64,000 bases of DNA from Paraspadella gotoi (lineage: Eukaryota > Chaetognatha). Each line of letters begins with the position of its first letter. Within the stretch, counting starts at the first letter, position 1. Positions 12,480 through 22,667 of the stretch are shown here, in pieces. The notes under the pieces were generated by a model. The model did not search any database and was not told where the DNA came from. It saw only the letters and a list, made by a program, of their open reading frames with translations. Location of the stretch: assembly GCA_051294375.1 (NCBI GenBank), contig CM119265.1, positions 17,649,377 through 17,713,376 of the forward strand. Direction: 5' to 3'. A program made the position numbers and the translations under genes.

Positions 12480-13995
12480 AAGCGGAGAAGCCGGATTCGG
12501 CCCGCCAGACGCGGCTGCTCCCCGAAGCCTGTACCTTCGCATCGGGCTTTCTTTCCTTACTCCTCTTCCGCTATTACCTGTCTCCCTGTCGTCCCATCCG
12601 GCCACTTTCCTCGGTTCTCCGCCATAGAGACAGAGCGGGCCCAGAGTTTGTACTATCGGTCTAATGCTGCTCCCGATCGGAGCTTGCAGCAAGGCAAACT
12701 TACTCTCTTCTCTTTCTCTAGTACCCCTCGTTCACCCCGAGTCTTTTAATTTCTCTCTGCCTCGAGCGCGATTCGATCATGGTTCGCGCGGATCCGGGGA
12801 GTCTTTTTTCTTAAGAAATTGTATTTGAGATAGGCAGTGATTTTTATTACACGGGTATTTTTCAAAAACAATTGAAATTGGAACCTTAAATAACTATTTA
12901 TTTACTTTTCCCCTCTGATAAATATATTAACATCTTTATTATATTATCTTATCTTTCTCCTCATATTACATAATCTAACACTGGGGGTGAATTTTTCTAT
13001 GTTTTCAAAATACGTAAGACATGATTTCTTTTATTTGACAATCATTCTTTATTACGGATCCGCCTTAATTAAATGAAATAAAAATATTTTTTCATGGCAA
13101 GAGCAACTTTTTAGAGATCAAATTGCTCGTAAGATCTGTTGCGTATTTTAGAATATACTACTTTGCTTGCGCAAAAAAATGGCACGCTATACCTTATAAA
13201 ATTTTTTTTCTTTGTTTTTCACTCCTTTCTTATTTTACTTTTCTTTCTCGAACTTTTTTTTCGAAACTTCTCTTTTTTCTCTCTGTTCTCTCTGACTTTT
13301 TTCTCCCTTTCTCCAACGTTTCTACCCTCGATATTTTTCTGTGTCATCCTTTCCTTTCTCCTCTACCTTTTTTCCCTACCACTCTACTCTATTTAAAAAG
13401 TAAGCAAAATGGATAATTGATTCTTTGCATTAGAAATGCAGCAGATGATTCAATTAATCCGTAGTCCAGCCCACTTTGTCTTAGAGCTAAATTTTATCAA
13501 TTCTGTTTATAATATTTAGCAATATTTTGGAAAAAGTTGTATTTTTTTCTAAATTCCCCGATCAAAATCCACTGCCCAATAGTATTTGTGATTGTCATTG
13601 CTACTGTAAGAAAGGTTTTGTTATTTCTATGCCTGCAAGGGTAAATAACAGTGAATAAATTTATTCTTATTGTTTAAAAGATATCTTGCCAATTCATTTT
13701 ATGGGTTCAAATTTTCTGCGGGCAGTCGTCTCCCGCCTCAATTTTCAGAGAGATTTTTCCATCGCTAGTTAGTTTTCGCTTGAAATCTCACAAAAACTGT
13801 TTCGCTCGAGAGAAACTCTGTATTTTAGGAATAATTTCTGTGCTTCAATAAAGACTCATTATTTTATTCGCGACTTTTCTCTTGGAAACTTAAGTTGATC
13901 AGTTCGTCCTGGTGACAAAAACGAGACGGTGTCGTCTTCCGCGGCCGTGAAGACAAATAAAATTCGAAAGATCTTCGCACATATGAAGTAAAACT

Positions 13996-14920
13996 TTAAG
14001 GGGACCAGTGATAAAAAATGAGTATCATAAGGCTTAAGGGTTCTATCATCAAAGGGGAATTTGAAATGTGTGATAGTCATTAATTTTTTTTTGTACGGGA
14101 AAGTGGCAAAAAAATTCCTATCTCTTATTGTAGCGGGAAACAAAAATTAATAATTATTGAAAAAAAAATTTTAGTTGACCCTAACCTATAATATTTATAT
14201 AATCCATTATTTTTATTTTTGCATTAGAAAGTATTTTTTAACTAAATTTCCAATTTTTTATTTTTTACTGCTACAAAGCTATAATTTTAGGGTTTTAAGC
14301 TTCATTGAACAAAGCTACAAAGACTAATATTTTTTATATTTTTATATTTAACTCTAAAAGCAGACAAAATCAACCTTAAATTTATTCTTACAGAAACAAA
14401 ACTGTAATTAATTAATTAATTAATATTCATATTCATCCCTTAAATTGTTATAATTAAACCTATATTGATTCTAATGTGATAACAATAAAAATTTCAGCAA
14501 AAGTTACAGGAATCTTTCTCGTTCTTTTTTTATTTATATTACTTCAAGAGTTTTTATTTTCATCCAAATTAAACAGAATCATTTTTTTGAAAAGAATTAA
14601 ATAAATCAGTCGATACCTTTAAATTTTGATTCATTCCTAGTTTTTTTTCTTATAAATTTTTGTTGAAAAAAAGCTGAAAATCTTTTTAAAATTAGTCTTA
14701 CCAATTTTGGAAAAAAAAATTAAACTTGAAAAAAGATTTTGTTTTCTTACCATATTTTTTAAAGAAAATTAAGCTCGCTGATTTTATCGAAAATTTTTTT
14801 AAACTACTTTCCCAAATGATTTATAAAAGAAAAAATTATATGATCAGAACCAGCTTAAGTTAAAAGGTCAAACGTTATTGTTTTCAGCTTTTACCCCCCC
14901 TGTTCACTTGGTCCCCTTAA
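13996..14920. mobile_element. 917 bp TIR element with TTAA target duplication (Kolobok- or piggyBac-type, non-autonomous)
   Basis: TTAA at 13996-13999 and 14917-14920 flank an AT-rich body of 917 bp. The termini are inverted repeats: GGGGACCAGTGA at the left and TCACTTGGTCCCC at the right. There is no transposase frame. Known: both piggyBac and Kolobok elements duplicate TTAA; piggyBac termini usually begin CCY and Kolobok termini RRG, so GGG favours Kolobok. A full third copy lies at 47131-48096, which supports mobility, and the left arm holds a truncated copy. Confidence 0.75.
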
Positions 14921-15337
14921 GGTCGCCAGGCATTTTGACAAACATACTTTCTTGGTTTAGAGTTCAAACGCGCTAAGTTTTCCAAGAAACTTAGGAATTT
15001 AACTATTAAACTTTTCAGAATTGTCCAAACGCTTCAATCAAAATTTCTTTTTTTAAAAAATCTGTTTTTTAATTGTATTTGGCTTTATTAAGCAACAAAA
15101 CTGACCTAAAGCCAAATGTTAAAATTTTTTAAAAGGGAATGTCATTCACCATTTGTACATAAAATCCAATGATTGCTAAGAGATTACACAGCGAGGCCCA
15201 GCAGTTTGTTTTGCCTTATCTTTATATCAGTAATGGACTAATTAGTTTCTCTAGCGCCTAATTGAAGCGCTAAAAATTCTGCTTTTCCTCCAAAAAATTG
15301 GTGAGACTTGACTTGTCGACGTTGTTTGGTGGAAGGA
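14921..15337. other. Right-arm-specific sequence, no gene seen
   Basis: AT-rich sequence with no counterpart in the left arm. It is part of the 14400-16760 block. Confidence 0.5.
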
Positions 15338-15407
15338 GACGGAGAGAGAGAGAGGAGAGAAAGAGAGAGAGAGAGAGGAGAGACGAGAGAGAGAGAGAGA
15401 GAGAGAA
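15338..15407. repeat. (GA)n microsatellite, interrupted
   Basis: GA runs seen directly. Confidence 0.95.
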
Positions 15408-15598
15408 ATCCGGGGCCCGATCCGCTCGGACTTCGACGGCAAGGAAAGCCCGACTCACCCATTGAGAGAGAGAAAATCTCCCTGATCGAAAGCGAGAAGA
15501 AGCCCGCGAAGGCAGAAGTGAGTCGGTCGGCCAGCCGCTGCGCCGCTAGGCTCGTGGCACTGGCTGCATTCCGGAGAGCCTGAGTTATATGACTCAGA

Positions 15599-15706
15599 GA
15601 TGAGAGAGAGAGAGAGAGCGAGAGAAGAGGAGAAGAGAGAGAAAGAGAGAGAGAGAGAGAGGAGAGAGAGAGCAGAAGCAGAGAGAGAGAGGAGGAGAGA
15701 GATAAG
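15599..15706. repeat. (GA)n microsatellite, interrupted
   Basis: GA runs with AGA and GCA interruptions, responsible for a spurious RERERE frame. Confidence 0.95.
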
Positions 15707-15733
15707 AGAGCGACAAACCCAGGTCACATCGGC

Positions 15734-15825
15734 AATGGTTCGTCGCAAGAGCGCGAGAGAGGACATCGAACCGGAAGATAACTCATACAGAGTCTCCTCT
15801 GCCATATGGCGATTTTTCTCGCCTC
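15734..15825 (+). repeat. Left arm of a small inverted repeat
   Basis: About 92 bp. It begins ATGGTTCGTCGCAAGAG and its reverse complement with a few indels is 16213-16304. The spacer is about 387 bp and includes a CT tract and a 25-N gap abutting the right arm. Confidence 0.85.
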
Positions 15826-16039
15826 AGGAAGAATATGGAACGTCGCCTCCGATGGGCGGAGAGCGTTCAAATTGAAAATCAGTCCGACGCAGACCAGGCG
15901 GGTGACGTTACCACGTTCTTAGTTTGTTTTTTTTTTTTTTATTGTTTTTCTGTTTAGTTTATTGTTTGTTGCTATCATGCTTAGTAAATTTTGATCTGGG
16001 TGTGGGTAGAAGCTTTGTTTTTTACATCGAGCCAACTGT

Positions 16040-16112
16040 ATCTCTTTTCTCTCTCTTCTCTCTCTTTCTCTTCTCTCTCTCTCTTCTCCCTCTCTCTCTT
16101 CTCTCTCCTCTC
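16040..16112. repeat. (CT)n microsatellite in the spacer of the small inverted repeat
   Basis: CT/CTT runs seen directly. Confidence 0.9.
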
Positions 16113-16212
16113 GTTTCCTTCCATTTCATGTTGCAAAGATTAAAGAAGCTTTTTGTTGATCTTGAAACCTTTGGGCAATTTCGCGCANNNNNNNNNNNNN
16201 NNNNNNNNNNNN

Positions 16213-16304
16213 CGAGGCGAGAAAATCGCCACGATGGCAAAGAGACGTCGTATGAAGTTACTTCCGGTTCGATGTCTCTCTCGCCTCTTGCGACGAACCA
16301 TTCC
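16213..16304 (-). repeat. Right arm of the small inverted repeat
   Basis: Reverse complement of 15734-15825, bounded on both sides by N gaps (16188-16212 and 16305-16673), so the true extent is unknown. Confidence 0.85.
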
Positions 16305-16673
16305 NNNNNNNNNNNNNNNNNNNNNNNNNNNNNNNNNNNNNNNNNNNNNNNNNNNNNNNNNNNNNNNNNNNNNNNNNNNNNNNNNNNNNNNNNNNNNNNN
16401 NNNNNNNNNNNNNNNNNNNNNNNNNNNNNNNNNNNNNNNNNNNNNNNNNNNNNNNNNNNNNNNNNNNNNNNNNNNNNNNNNNNNNNNNNNNNNNNNNNNN
16501 NNNNNNNNNNNNNNNNNNNNNNNNNNNNNNNNNNNNNNNNNNNNNNNNNNNNNNNNNNNNNNNNNNNNNNNNNNNNNNNNNNNNNNNNNNNNNNNNNNNN
16601 NNNNNNNNNNNNNNNNNNNNNNNNNNNNNNNNNNNNNNNNNNNNNNNNNNNNNNNNNNNNNNNNNNNNNNNNN
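16305..16673. other. Assembly gap, 369 N
   Basis: Run of N of estimated length. Open frames that cross it are artefacts. Confidence 1.
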
Positions 16674-16759
16674 CAGTTGCAAGCCAAACATGGAAAAAAA
16701 GTCGCGATTAAGAACCGCAGCAGGTAATCCGGTGCAGCAGCCATAATCCCGCGGCAGCA

Positions 16760-16915
16760 TTTCTGAACGTGTCGTTTTTTTCTAAGGCAGCAGCAGCCTC
16801 GTCTCGTTTCGCGACAGCAGAATTTTCAGCAGCAGCCTCAACTCCATTATTTTCGTCAGCTGCCGCCTCCGCTGCCGCCCCCGCCGACGCAACACCCGAA
16901 GCCTTCGGACGGCAC
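16760..16915 (-). other. Right copy of the Ala-rich block, possible coding fragment
   Basis: On the minus strand this reads GVASAGAAAEAAADENNGV followed by EAAAENSAVAKRDEAAAALE. The opposite strand also gives an open Ala/Ser-rich frame. Conservation with 10020-10205 favours the minus-strand reading slightly, because DENNGVEA and ENSA are kept. There is no recognisable domain, and a degenerate CAG/CTG repeat is an equal alternative. Confidence 0.2.
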
Positions 16916-17179
16916 GTGCAAAGGACGAGTTGGTGCGAACCCCCGGTGAGGAGCGGAAACGTGCGTGCACGGGAAATTAAGAGAGACAGAGAGAGAGAAA
17001 GAGTGAGAGAGAGATGCACATGCTGCGCGTGCTTTAGCGTCGGGTAAGGTATTGAGGTGAGGAGGATTGCGACACGACGCGGATGAGGACGAGGAAGAGC
17101 AGACAAATTCTGCAGCAGCAAAGGTGAGGGTTTGTCATAAGGTATGGCACGACGCGTCGAGACAGAGAGAGTGAGAGAG

Positions 17180-17224
17180 AAAGAAAGAAAGACAGAAAGA
17201 AAAAATAAGAAAGAAAGAAAAAAA

Positions 17225-17288
<64 letters not shown>
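17180..17288. repeat. (AAAG)n microsatellite, about 109 bp
   Basis: Nearly pure AAAG run. The left-arm counterpart (about 9230-9260) has only a few CTTT units, so the tract changed length between the arms. Confidence 0.97.
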
Positions 17289-17652
17289 GGGTTTTTAAAT
17301 TTTTTTTTAGCAGTTTTACAGTTGGGTTAACTCATCTCCTCAACGTGAGTGGTTCTTTGAAATTGGAACTGTATTGGGTAAGTAAGCGACGATGGTAAAG
17401 GAGGAGGTAAGGTTTATGAGGAAGGATTGCTCTCCCAATGCGTCGAATTTCATTGAGGAAATATGAGAGAAAGAAGAAAAGAGTTTGAGAAAAAAGAGAA
17501 AGAGAGAGCAGGAGAGGCATAATGACGATGTCAAACAGCGATTGTTTCGAGAAAGGAAATTAAACGGGAATTTAAGAAAATAATATCAAAATAAAAATGA
17601 AGGAGATATAGTTAACTTTAAAACATATTTTATTTTTTTGACCGAAAAATAG

Positions 17653-17660
17653 TCACGTGA
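17653..17660. promoter_or_regulatory. TCACGTGA E-box palindrome
   Basis: An 8 bp TCACGTGA site, the core preferred by MITF/TFE-type bHLH-ZIP factors. It is not conserved at the matching left-arm position (about 8490). Confidence 0.3.
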
Positions 17661-17943
17661 CTAGCGCGATGAATAAACTGGGAAAAGAAGGAAGGAAACA
17701 AAGAGGGTGAGTCAAGCGAGCGGAGGAGAGGTAAGGCGAGAGGTAAGGCGACCGAGCGAGGAAATCGAGGTGAGGACGCGCGAGTCACGTTTCTCGGTGC
17801 CGCGTCACGCGCCGCAAACAGGAAGTAGGTCAAGACGGAGGGTGAGGACGTCGAGGCGGAAAGGTAAGTTAAGTCTCTGTTTGCGCAACAAAGGTCAGTT
17901 AGGACGGGCGACGGAGACGTTTGGACTTAGGCACCGTTTGTTC

Positions 17944-18082
17944 NNNNNNNNNNNNNNNNNNNNNNNNNNNNNNNNNNNNNNNNNNNNNNNNNNNNNNNNN
18001 NNNNNNNNNNNNNNNNNNNNNNNNNNNNNNNNNNNNNNNNNNNNNNNNNNNNNNNNNNNNNNNNNNNNNNNNNNNNNNNNNN
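17944..18082. other. Assembly gap, 139 N
   Basis: Run of N. The left arm (about 8000-8170) has continuous sequence here, so the missing bases can be predicted in outline from it. Confidence 1.
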
Positions 18083-19647
18083 AAAAAAAAAACAACCGAA
18101 GACGACGACAACGACGTCGACGGCGAACGATGACAATCCCGTAAAAATCTTCCGAGTCACGATTTCATCGAGGCGCTAATGGGAACCCACGACATCCGGG
18201 CGCCTGACGGTTACATCCGGGAGAGAAGGGGACGGGAGGGGGATTTCGATTCCGGGTGGCGTAGCGAGTGGGCAGGTGTGGTTGAGTGTCAATGGTTTGA
18301 AAAAAAGAACAAATCCGCCGAGAATTTGTCGAAATGAAATCGTTTGGTTTTTAAGATTTATGAAATTGGAGAAAATATTTCTTCTTTAAAAATATTATAC
18401 GATATAAAAAAATATGTATAAAAAACGTACGATTGAAGTATCGTTATGATTGCAAGACCAGGCCACAAAAAAAAAATAAATAAATAAACTATTGAAAAAC
18501 TTAAACGGAAAATAATTATAGAAATAACAGATCGTGCAATAAGAAGATAAGTAGATGACTTACCTGCGTTTGAAGACACGAAGTGAGTGAAGCGGAGAAA
18601 AGAGAGAATGAAAAATAAAAGGAAGAAAAAACGAATAATAAAGGTTTAGACAAGTTATAAGTTTAAAGCATTTCATGTCGCGTAAACAAAGACAAAAAGT
18701 TCCCAAAATATTCTCGACGGCGACTGAGGCAAATCTCGGACAGACTTTCTCCACAAATGTCGAGCGGGATTAAAGACCAGACGACAGTAAATAAGTCTTC
18801 CACATCCGGGACTCAAACCAACTCTGTTTTAAGTCACGTCTGGTGTTTTGCTTTAATTTATGACTTTCCCAAAGTAATTAAGATTATATATTTCTTAGTA
18901 AATTAAATTTGATTAAAATTAAATCGCTTATAAAAAGTAATTTTTTGTAACTAAGAGTAAGACGAACAAATTTATAATTTTATTGTTTTTTTTTTAATTG
19001 GAAACGTTTACGAAATTTCAATTTCTGCTCACTGCTCACTCGTCGGGCATTTAAAGTTTAAACTCGACGACCCAAACTGGAGAGCGACTCGGGCGTTTAT
19101 GGTTCTGGCCCCCGCGGCCTTTGAGATGAAAACTTATTTATGAGGTCGCCCCTCGGAAGCTGTGGGGTGAAGAAGAACGTTCTGACCCGGTTCTAACTTC
19201 TAAGTGAAGAGAAAGAGGCGGAGAGGAAAAGAGAAGAAAAAGAAAACGATGGATTGGGTAAGAAATGAAAAAAAAAAATAGGAAAGAAGAGACGGTAAAA
19301 GAGGACGAGAGGACCAATGGTTTATGTTCATGGCCAGAGGCTACAATTTACAAAATCTTGGGAGTTTTGACCATAAATCACGTGACCAAGCGGGCCGACG
19401 CGCTAGCGAATTGGGGAGACAAGGGCCTCAAGCCATGAGAACCAAGTCTGACCGAGAGGCGGAGGCAATAAACGCCATGCAATTAGAGACAATCATAACG
19501 AAAATTATTTCTTACTATTAGCTACAAACGTTTTTCGGCAGTTGCGTCGTTGACTTGAGGCCAAGGCGGAAGATACCCCTGGGATACAAGGTCGCGAGGG
19601 CCAAAATTCTTGGCCAAGAAGCCAATCCGATAAAGGATTCGCATCGC
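18083..19647. other. Right-arm sequence, no gene recognised
   Basis: Holds a TCACGTGA site at 19378-19385, shared with 6456-6463 in the left arm, and a perfect-looking 5' splice consensus on the minus strand near 18561 that is not shared. The palindrome match resumes at about 18980, beside a poly-T run. Confidence 0.5.
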
Positions 19648-19701
19648 AGAGGCCAAACTCTTTAAACGGAGAGGCCAAACCTATTAACGGAGAGGCCAAA
19701 A
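19648..19701 (-). repeat. Three tandem copies of the GGCCTC unit, right arm
   Basis: Inverted counterpart of 6150-6210: AGAGGCCAAAC repeated at about 22 bp spacing. Confidence 0.85.
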
Positions 19702-21067
19702 CCTCGGACCGTCGCTCCGCGTCATCGTTAAACGGGAAATTATGACGTCTTATTATCGTAAACGTCGTGAGACGCGTATTCGTTCCCGGTTTAGCGTCGT
19801 CTTTCTGCGTCGTCGTCGTCGTGTTGTCGTTGTCGCTGAATTGTCCTAGCTGTTGTCGTTGTCCTGGGTGGTCGTCTTGCAACGGATTAAAAATTATTAG
19901 GTTTAATTGGCCGAAGTTGAGCGTTATGTCTTTCTATGTAGGTGGTGTCGTTACGATATCGTTCACCGTACATTGCGACGTTGAGCATAGCACTTACTTA
20001 TCTTAAAGTTAGGAGTTAGGCTTTCCTAGAATTATCAATTATTGTCGTAGTCATCCGCTCTGTTCTGAGTTGGTGCCACAGCTCAATGACCGCCATCTTG
20101 GTTATCGTTGGTCGAACAAAAGATTCATCTGATGGACGATTTACAATAATAATCGTTGGTAGAGAAAAGAGAGGAAGAGAGCAGTGTAATTGTAATACAT
20201 AGAAGGAGGAGAAGAGAAGTTAAAGTCAAACGAAATTCGAAAACACGAAGCATGACATTTTCCCTTTCTTAAGTTTTCGTTGCCCCATTAGAAAAATCTC
20301 GGATTCTCTTCCTTCACTTTCTTATTACTCTCTTTCCTTTCCCCCCTGATCGGCTGACACTCCCGATCGGGCGACACTCTCAAGGAAATCTTTCCCTTCC
20401 CGATCGGTTCACACTCTCGTCGAAATTTTTAGAGAGGCCACAGAAATTTTTATTTCGAGTTTTAATTTCGTCGCCGAAGGATTTTAAAGGCGAAACTCTC
20501 GAAGCCACGTAGAGGGAAGGAGCTGGAAGAGGGGCAGGAAAAGGAAAAGGTAGAAAACAGGATGTTGGATGCGAAAAGGAGAGAAAGTGGGCAAAAAGGG
20601 GGGAAGGAAAAGAGGGCAGGATGGAGGAGGAAGCTTCAAATTGAATCACGACGACAACAACGACCAGCCTCAGTTTCATTTATATTGCATTTATATCCAA
20701 TTGATGGCGTCCCAGGGAGCGGCAACGCGAAACCACGAAAAACCGGCAGCGGTTGGCAAAATTGAAGCGGCAGAGGACCAACGAAATGGTTCCTTCATGA
20801 ATATTAAAAACCTTTTTTTTTTCTTTTTTTTTTTCTTTTGTTTGGTAATTTTGATTCGGAACTTGTAAAGAAGTTCGCTCGACTCGGAGGGGAAGATGTA
20901 ATTTTGAAGAACAGATTTTGAACATCTGTTTTGTGGCTGAAAACAGTTCGGTTGTCATTTTTTCTGCCGGCGCTGAGCAAATTGTTTCTTAGACAGTCAA
21001 CTGTAAAACATTCGAACAACTTTGCGAGCGACGTTCATTTGGGAATTTATGCCGGGAGAGCCCATTT
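19702..21067. other. Right-arm sequence, no gene seen
   Basis: Matches 4767-6149 inverted, with a TCG triplet run at about 19806-19832 and homopolymer length differences. No shared reading frame. Confidence 0.5.
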
Positions 21068-21115
21068 GTCTCTCTCTCTCTCATTCTCTCTCTCTCAGTC
21101 TCCTCTCTCTCTCTC

Positions 21116-21158
<43 letters not shown>
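21068..21158. repeat. (TC)n microsatellite
   Basis: TC runs with two short interruptions; partner of 4632-4766. Confidence 0.95.
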
Positions 21159-21161
<3 letters not shown>

Positions 21162-21735
21162 GTGTCGTTCCATTTTCGTGGCATTCCCACATCTCCCTTT
21201 TCAATTTAAACCGGGAAACTTTTTCGGGTAAATTTTATGACCCAAAGAGAAAGAGAAAGAAAGAAAAAAAAAGAAAATAAGAAAAAAGAAGAAATTTGAG
21301 AGTTTTTTTTTTCTCTTTCTTTCCTTTTATCTCAGCAACGGTAAAAGGACCCAGCGTCATAACGGATGCGTCGTGGCAGATTTGTTACGTTCTTTTTTTT
21401 ATTTTCAGTTTGCGTTTGTGCGCACGAGATTGAAAAAAAAAAATGTCGCGGATCTTCGCTCGCGGCGAAATGTTTTTAAATAAAGAAAACCCTTTATTCT
21501 TCAGTTATATCTCAATTGATTCGCGATGTATTTGAATAATCGACGCCGTTTTTCACTTCGTTTTGAGTCACAAGATGAAAAATTTTAAAAAAAGGAGAGA
21601 GACGAAAATAATGCGAGAAATTGAAAAGAAATACGATTTGATATAAAAAGAAAACTATAAAGACCAAGGAGACAAAGAAACATAAAAGGAGAAAAAAAGT
21701 ACGCTTAAATAAGAACTATGTGGATCAAAAGGAGG

Positions 21736-21764
21736 GAGAGAGAGAGTGAGATAGTGAGAAAGAG

Positions 21765-21822
<58 letters not shown>
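21736..21822. repeat. (GA)n microsatellite
   Basis: The pure part is 21769-21822; partner of 3930-4043. Confidence 0.95.
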
Positions 21823-21824
<2 letters not shown>

Positions 21825-22054
21825 AAGTGGATTCGGAGTCTTACTTTAAGGATCAAAAACCTCCGCCCGAGGATAAACGACTTTTTTGTCAAAAAGTGAA
21901 ACGGAATGATGACCTCGTTTCGTGAGTTTCACCGCTGAACTTCGGTGTGAGGATATTCACCTCAAAAACATTTATCTCGAGAATTTGATCTCCGGACCGT
22001 CGACTCAGTTGAGACGGAGAATATACTTTGATGGATGGTATGCTGGACCGATTG

Positions 22055-22235
22055 GTTCTTTTATGAAATTCTTACCACTAATATAAAAATTAATTTAATA
22101 AATAAGCTATCTTGCCCCTGACTTTGGACAGGCTTTGCTGGTTTAAGGCCTCCATCACTCTTACAAGATAATGACATAGCAGGTCCCTGCAAGCTTTCAA
22201 TCAAGACTCTCTCACAGTCTTGTCGATTCACATTT
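22055..22235 (-). repeat. Dispersed repeat D, right outer edge of the palindrome
   Basis: Inverted copy of 3550-3700. It runs about 30 bp further than the left copy, through GACTGTGAGAGA, which is also present at 28465-28485. The edge of the palindrome therefore falls inside this repeat rather than at its end. Confidence 0.8.
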
Positions 22236-22497
22236 TATTCATATTTTATATAATTAAACAGTTAAGTTATGCGTAAATGAATCAAAATCTTTCCACGCAA
22301 GTCAAATACTTCGCTTTCCTTTATCTCCTTTTGGCCATGGAACTTAACCGCGTCATTCTCGAAAAGCGAATCTCTCTCTCTCAAACGCACAAGAAGAAAT
22401 TGCCGAAGAAAGAAAGAAAAAAAAATATAGAGAGATTGAGAGAGAAAGAAACAATGGAGAGAGGATTAGGAACGCGTCACGCGACCGCCTTTTAAAC

Positions 22498-22550
22498 GTC
22501 ACGTGACATTCCGCTCGAATCACGTGATTACCCGGCCCCTTGTCACGTGA
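22498..22550. promoter_or_regulatory. Three phased TCACGTGA E-boxes
   Basis: GTCACGTGAC at 22498-22507, then TCACGTGA at 22520-22527 and 22543-22550. Starts are 21 and 23 bp apart, about two helical turns. Known: GTCACGTGAC is the CLEAR-type site bound by TFEB/MITF-class bHLH-ZIP factors. About 70 bp downstream, CACCATGG at 22617-22624 is a good Kozak context, but the frame ends after 15 codons (22620-22667) in a CGA run. Inference: a promoter for a plus-strand transcript, possibly with an indel in the first exon. Confidence 0.45.
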
Positions 22551-22667
22551 TGGGCTTCGAAGGGACATTAACTCGGTGGCCCGCTCCCGAGCGAAAAAAA
22601 AAACAGTGTGTCGCTCACCATGGAGACCGGAACGCCGTCGACGACGACGAAGACGACGACGCCTTAA

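Larger units (their letters stand above)
12474..22204 (-). repeat. Right arm of the 18.65 kb spacerless palindrome
   Basis: Inverted partner of 3550-12472. It differs by a longer AAAG tract (17180-17288), an intact TTAA-flanked transposon (13996-14920), and an extra block of about 2.1-2.4 kb at 14400-16760 that includes GA tracts, a small inverted repeat and two gaps. It is shorter than the left arm at 18340-18980, which pairs with 6861-7840. The axis lies inside TTCGAAGTTCGAA (12467-12479), and the flanking bases pair within about 10 bp of it once a roughly 14 bp indel is allowed. Confidence 0.9.

Noticed and set aside
12219-12749. Mirror-image open frames of 143-157 codons at the palindrome axis
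   Set aside because: GC-rich palindromic sequence gives matching open frames on both strands. No domain and no conserved frame between the half-copies.
18540-18760. Minus-strand exon ending at a perfect 5' splice consensus near 18561
   Set aside because: The matching left-arm sequence (about 7390-7520) lacks the donor site and the frame is low in complexity.
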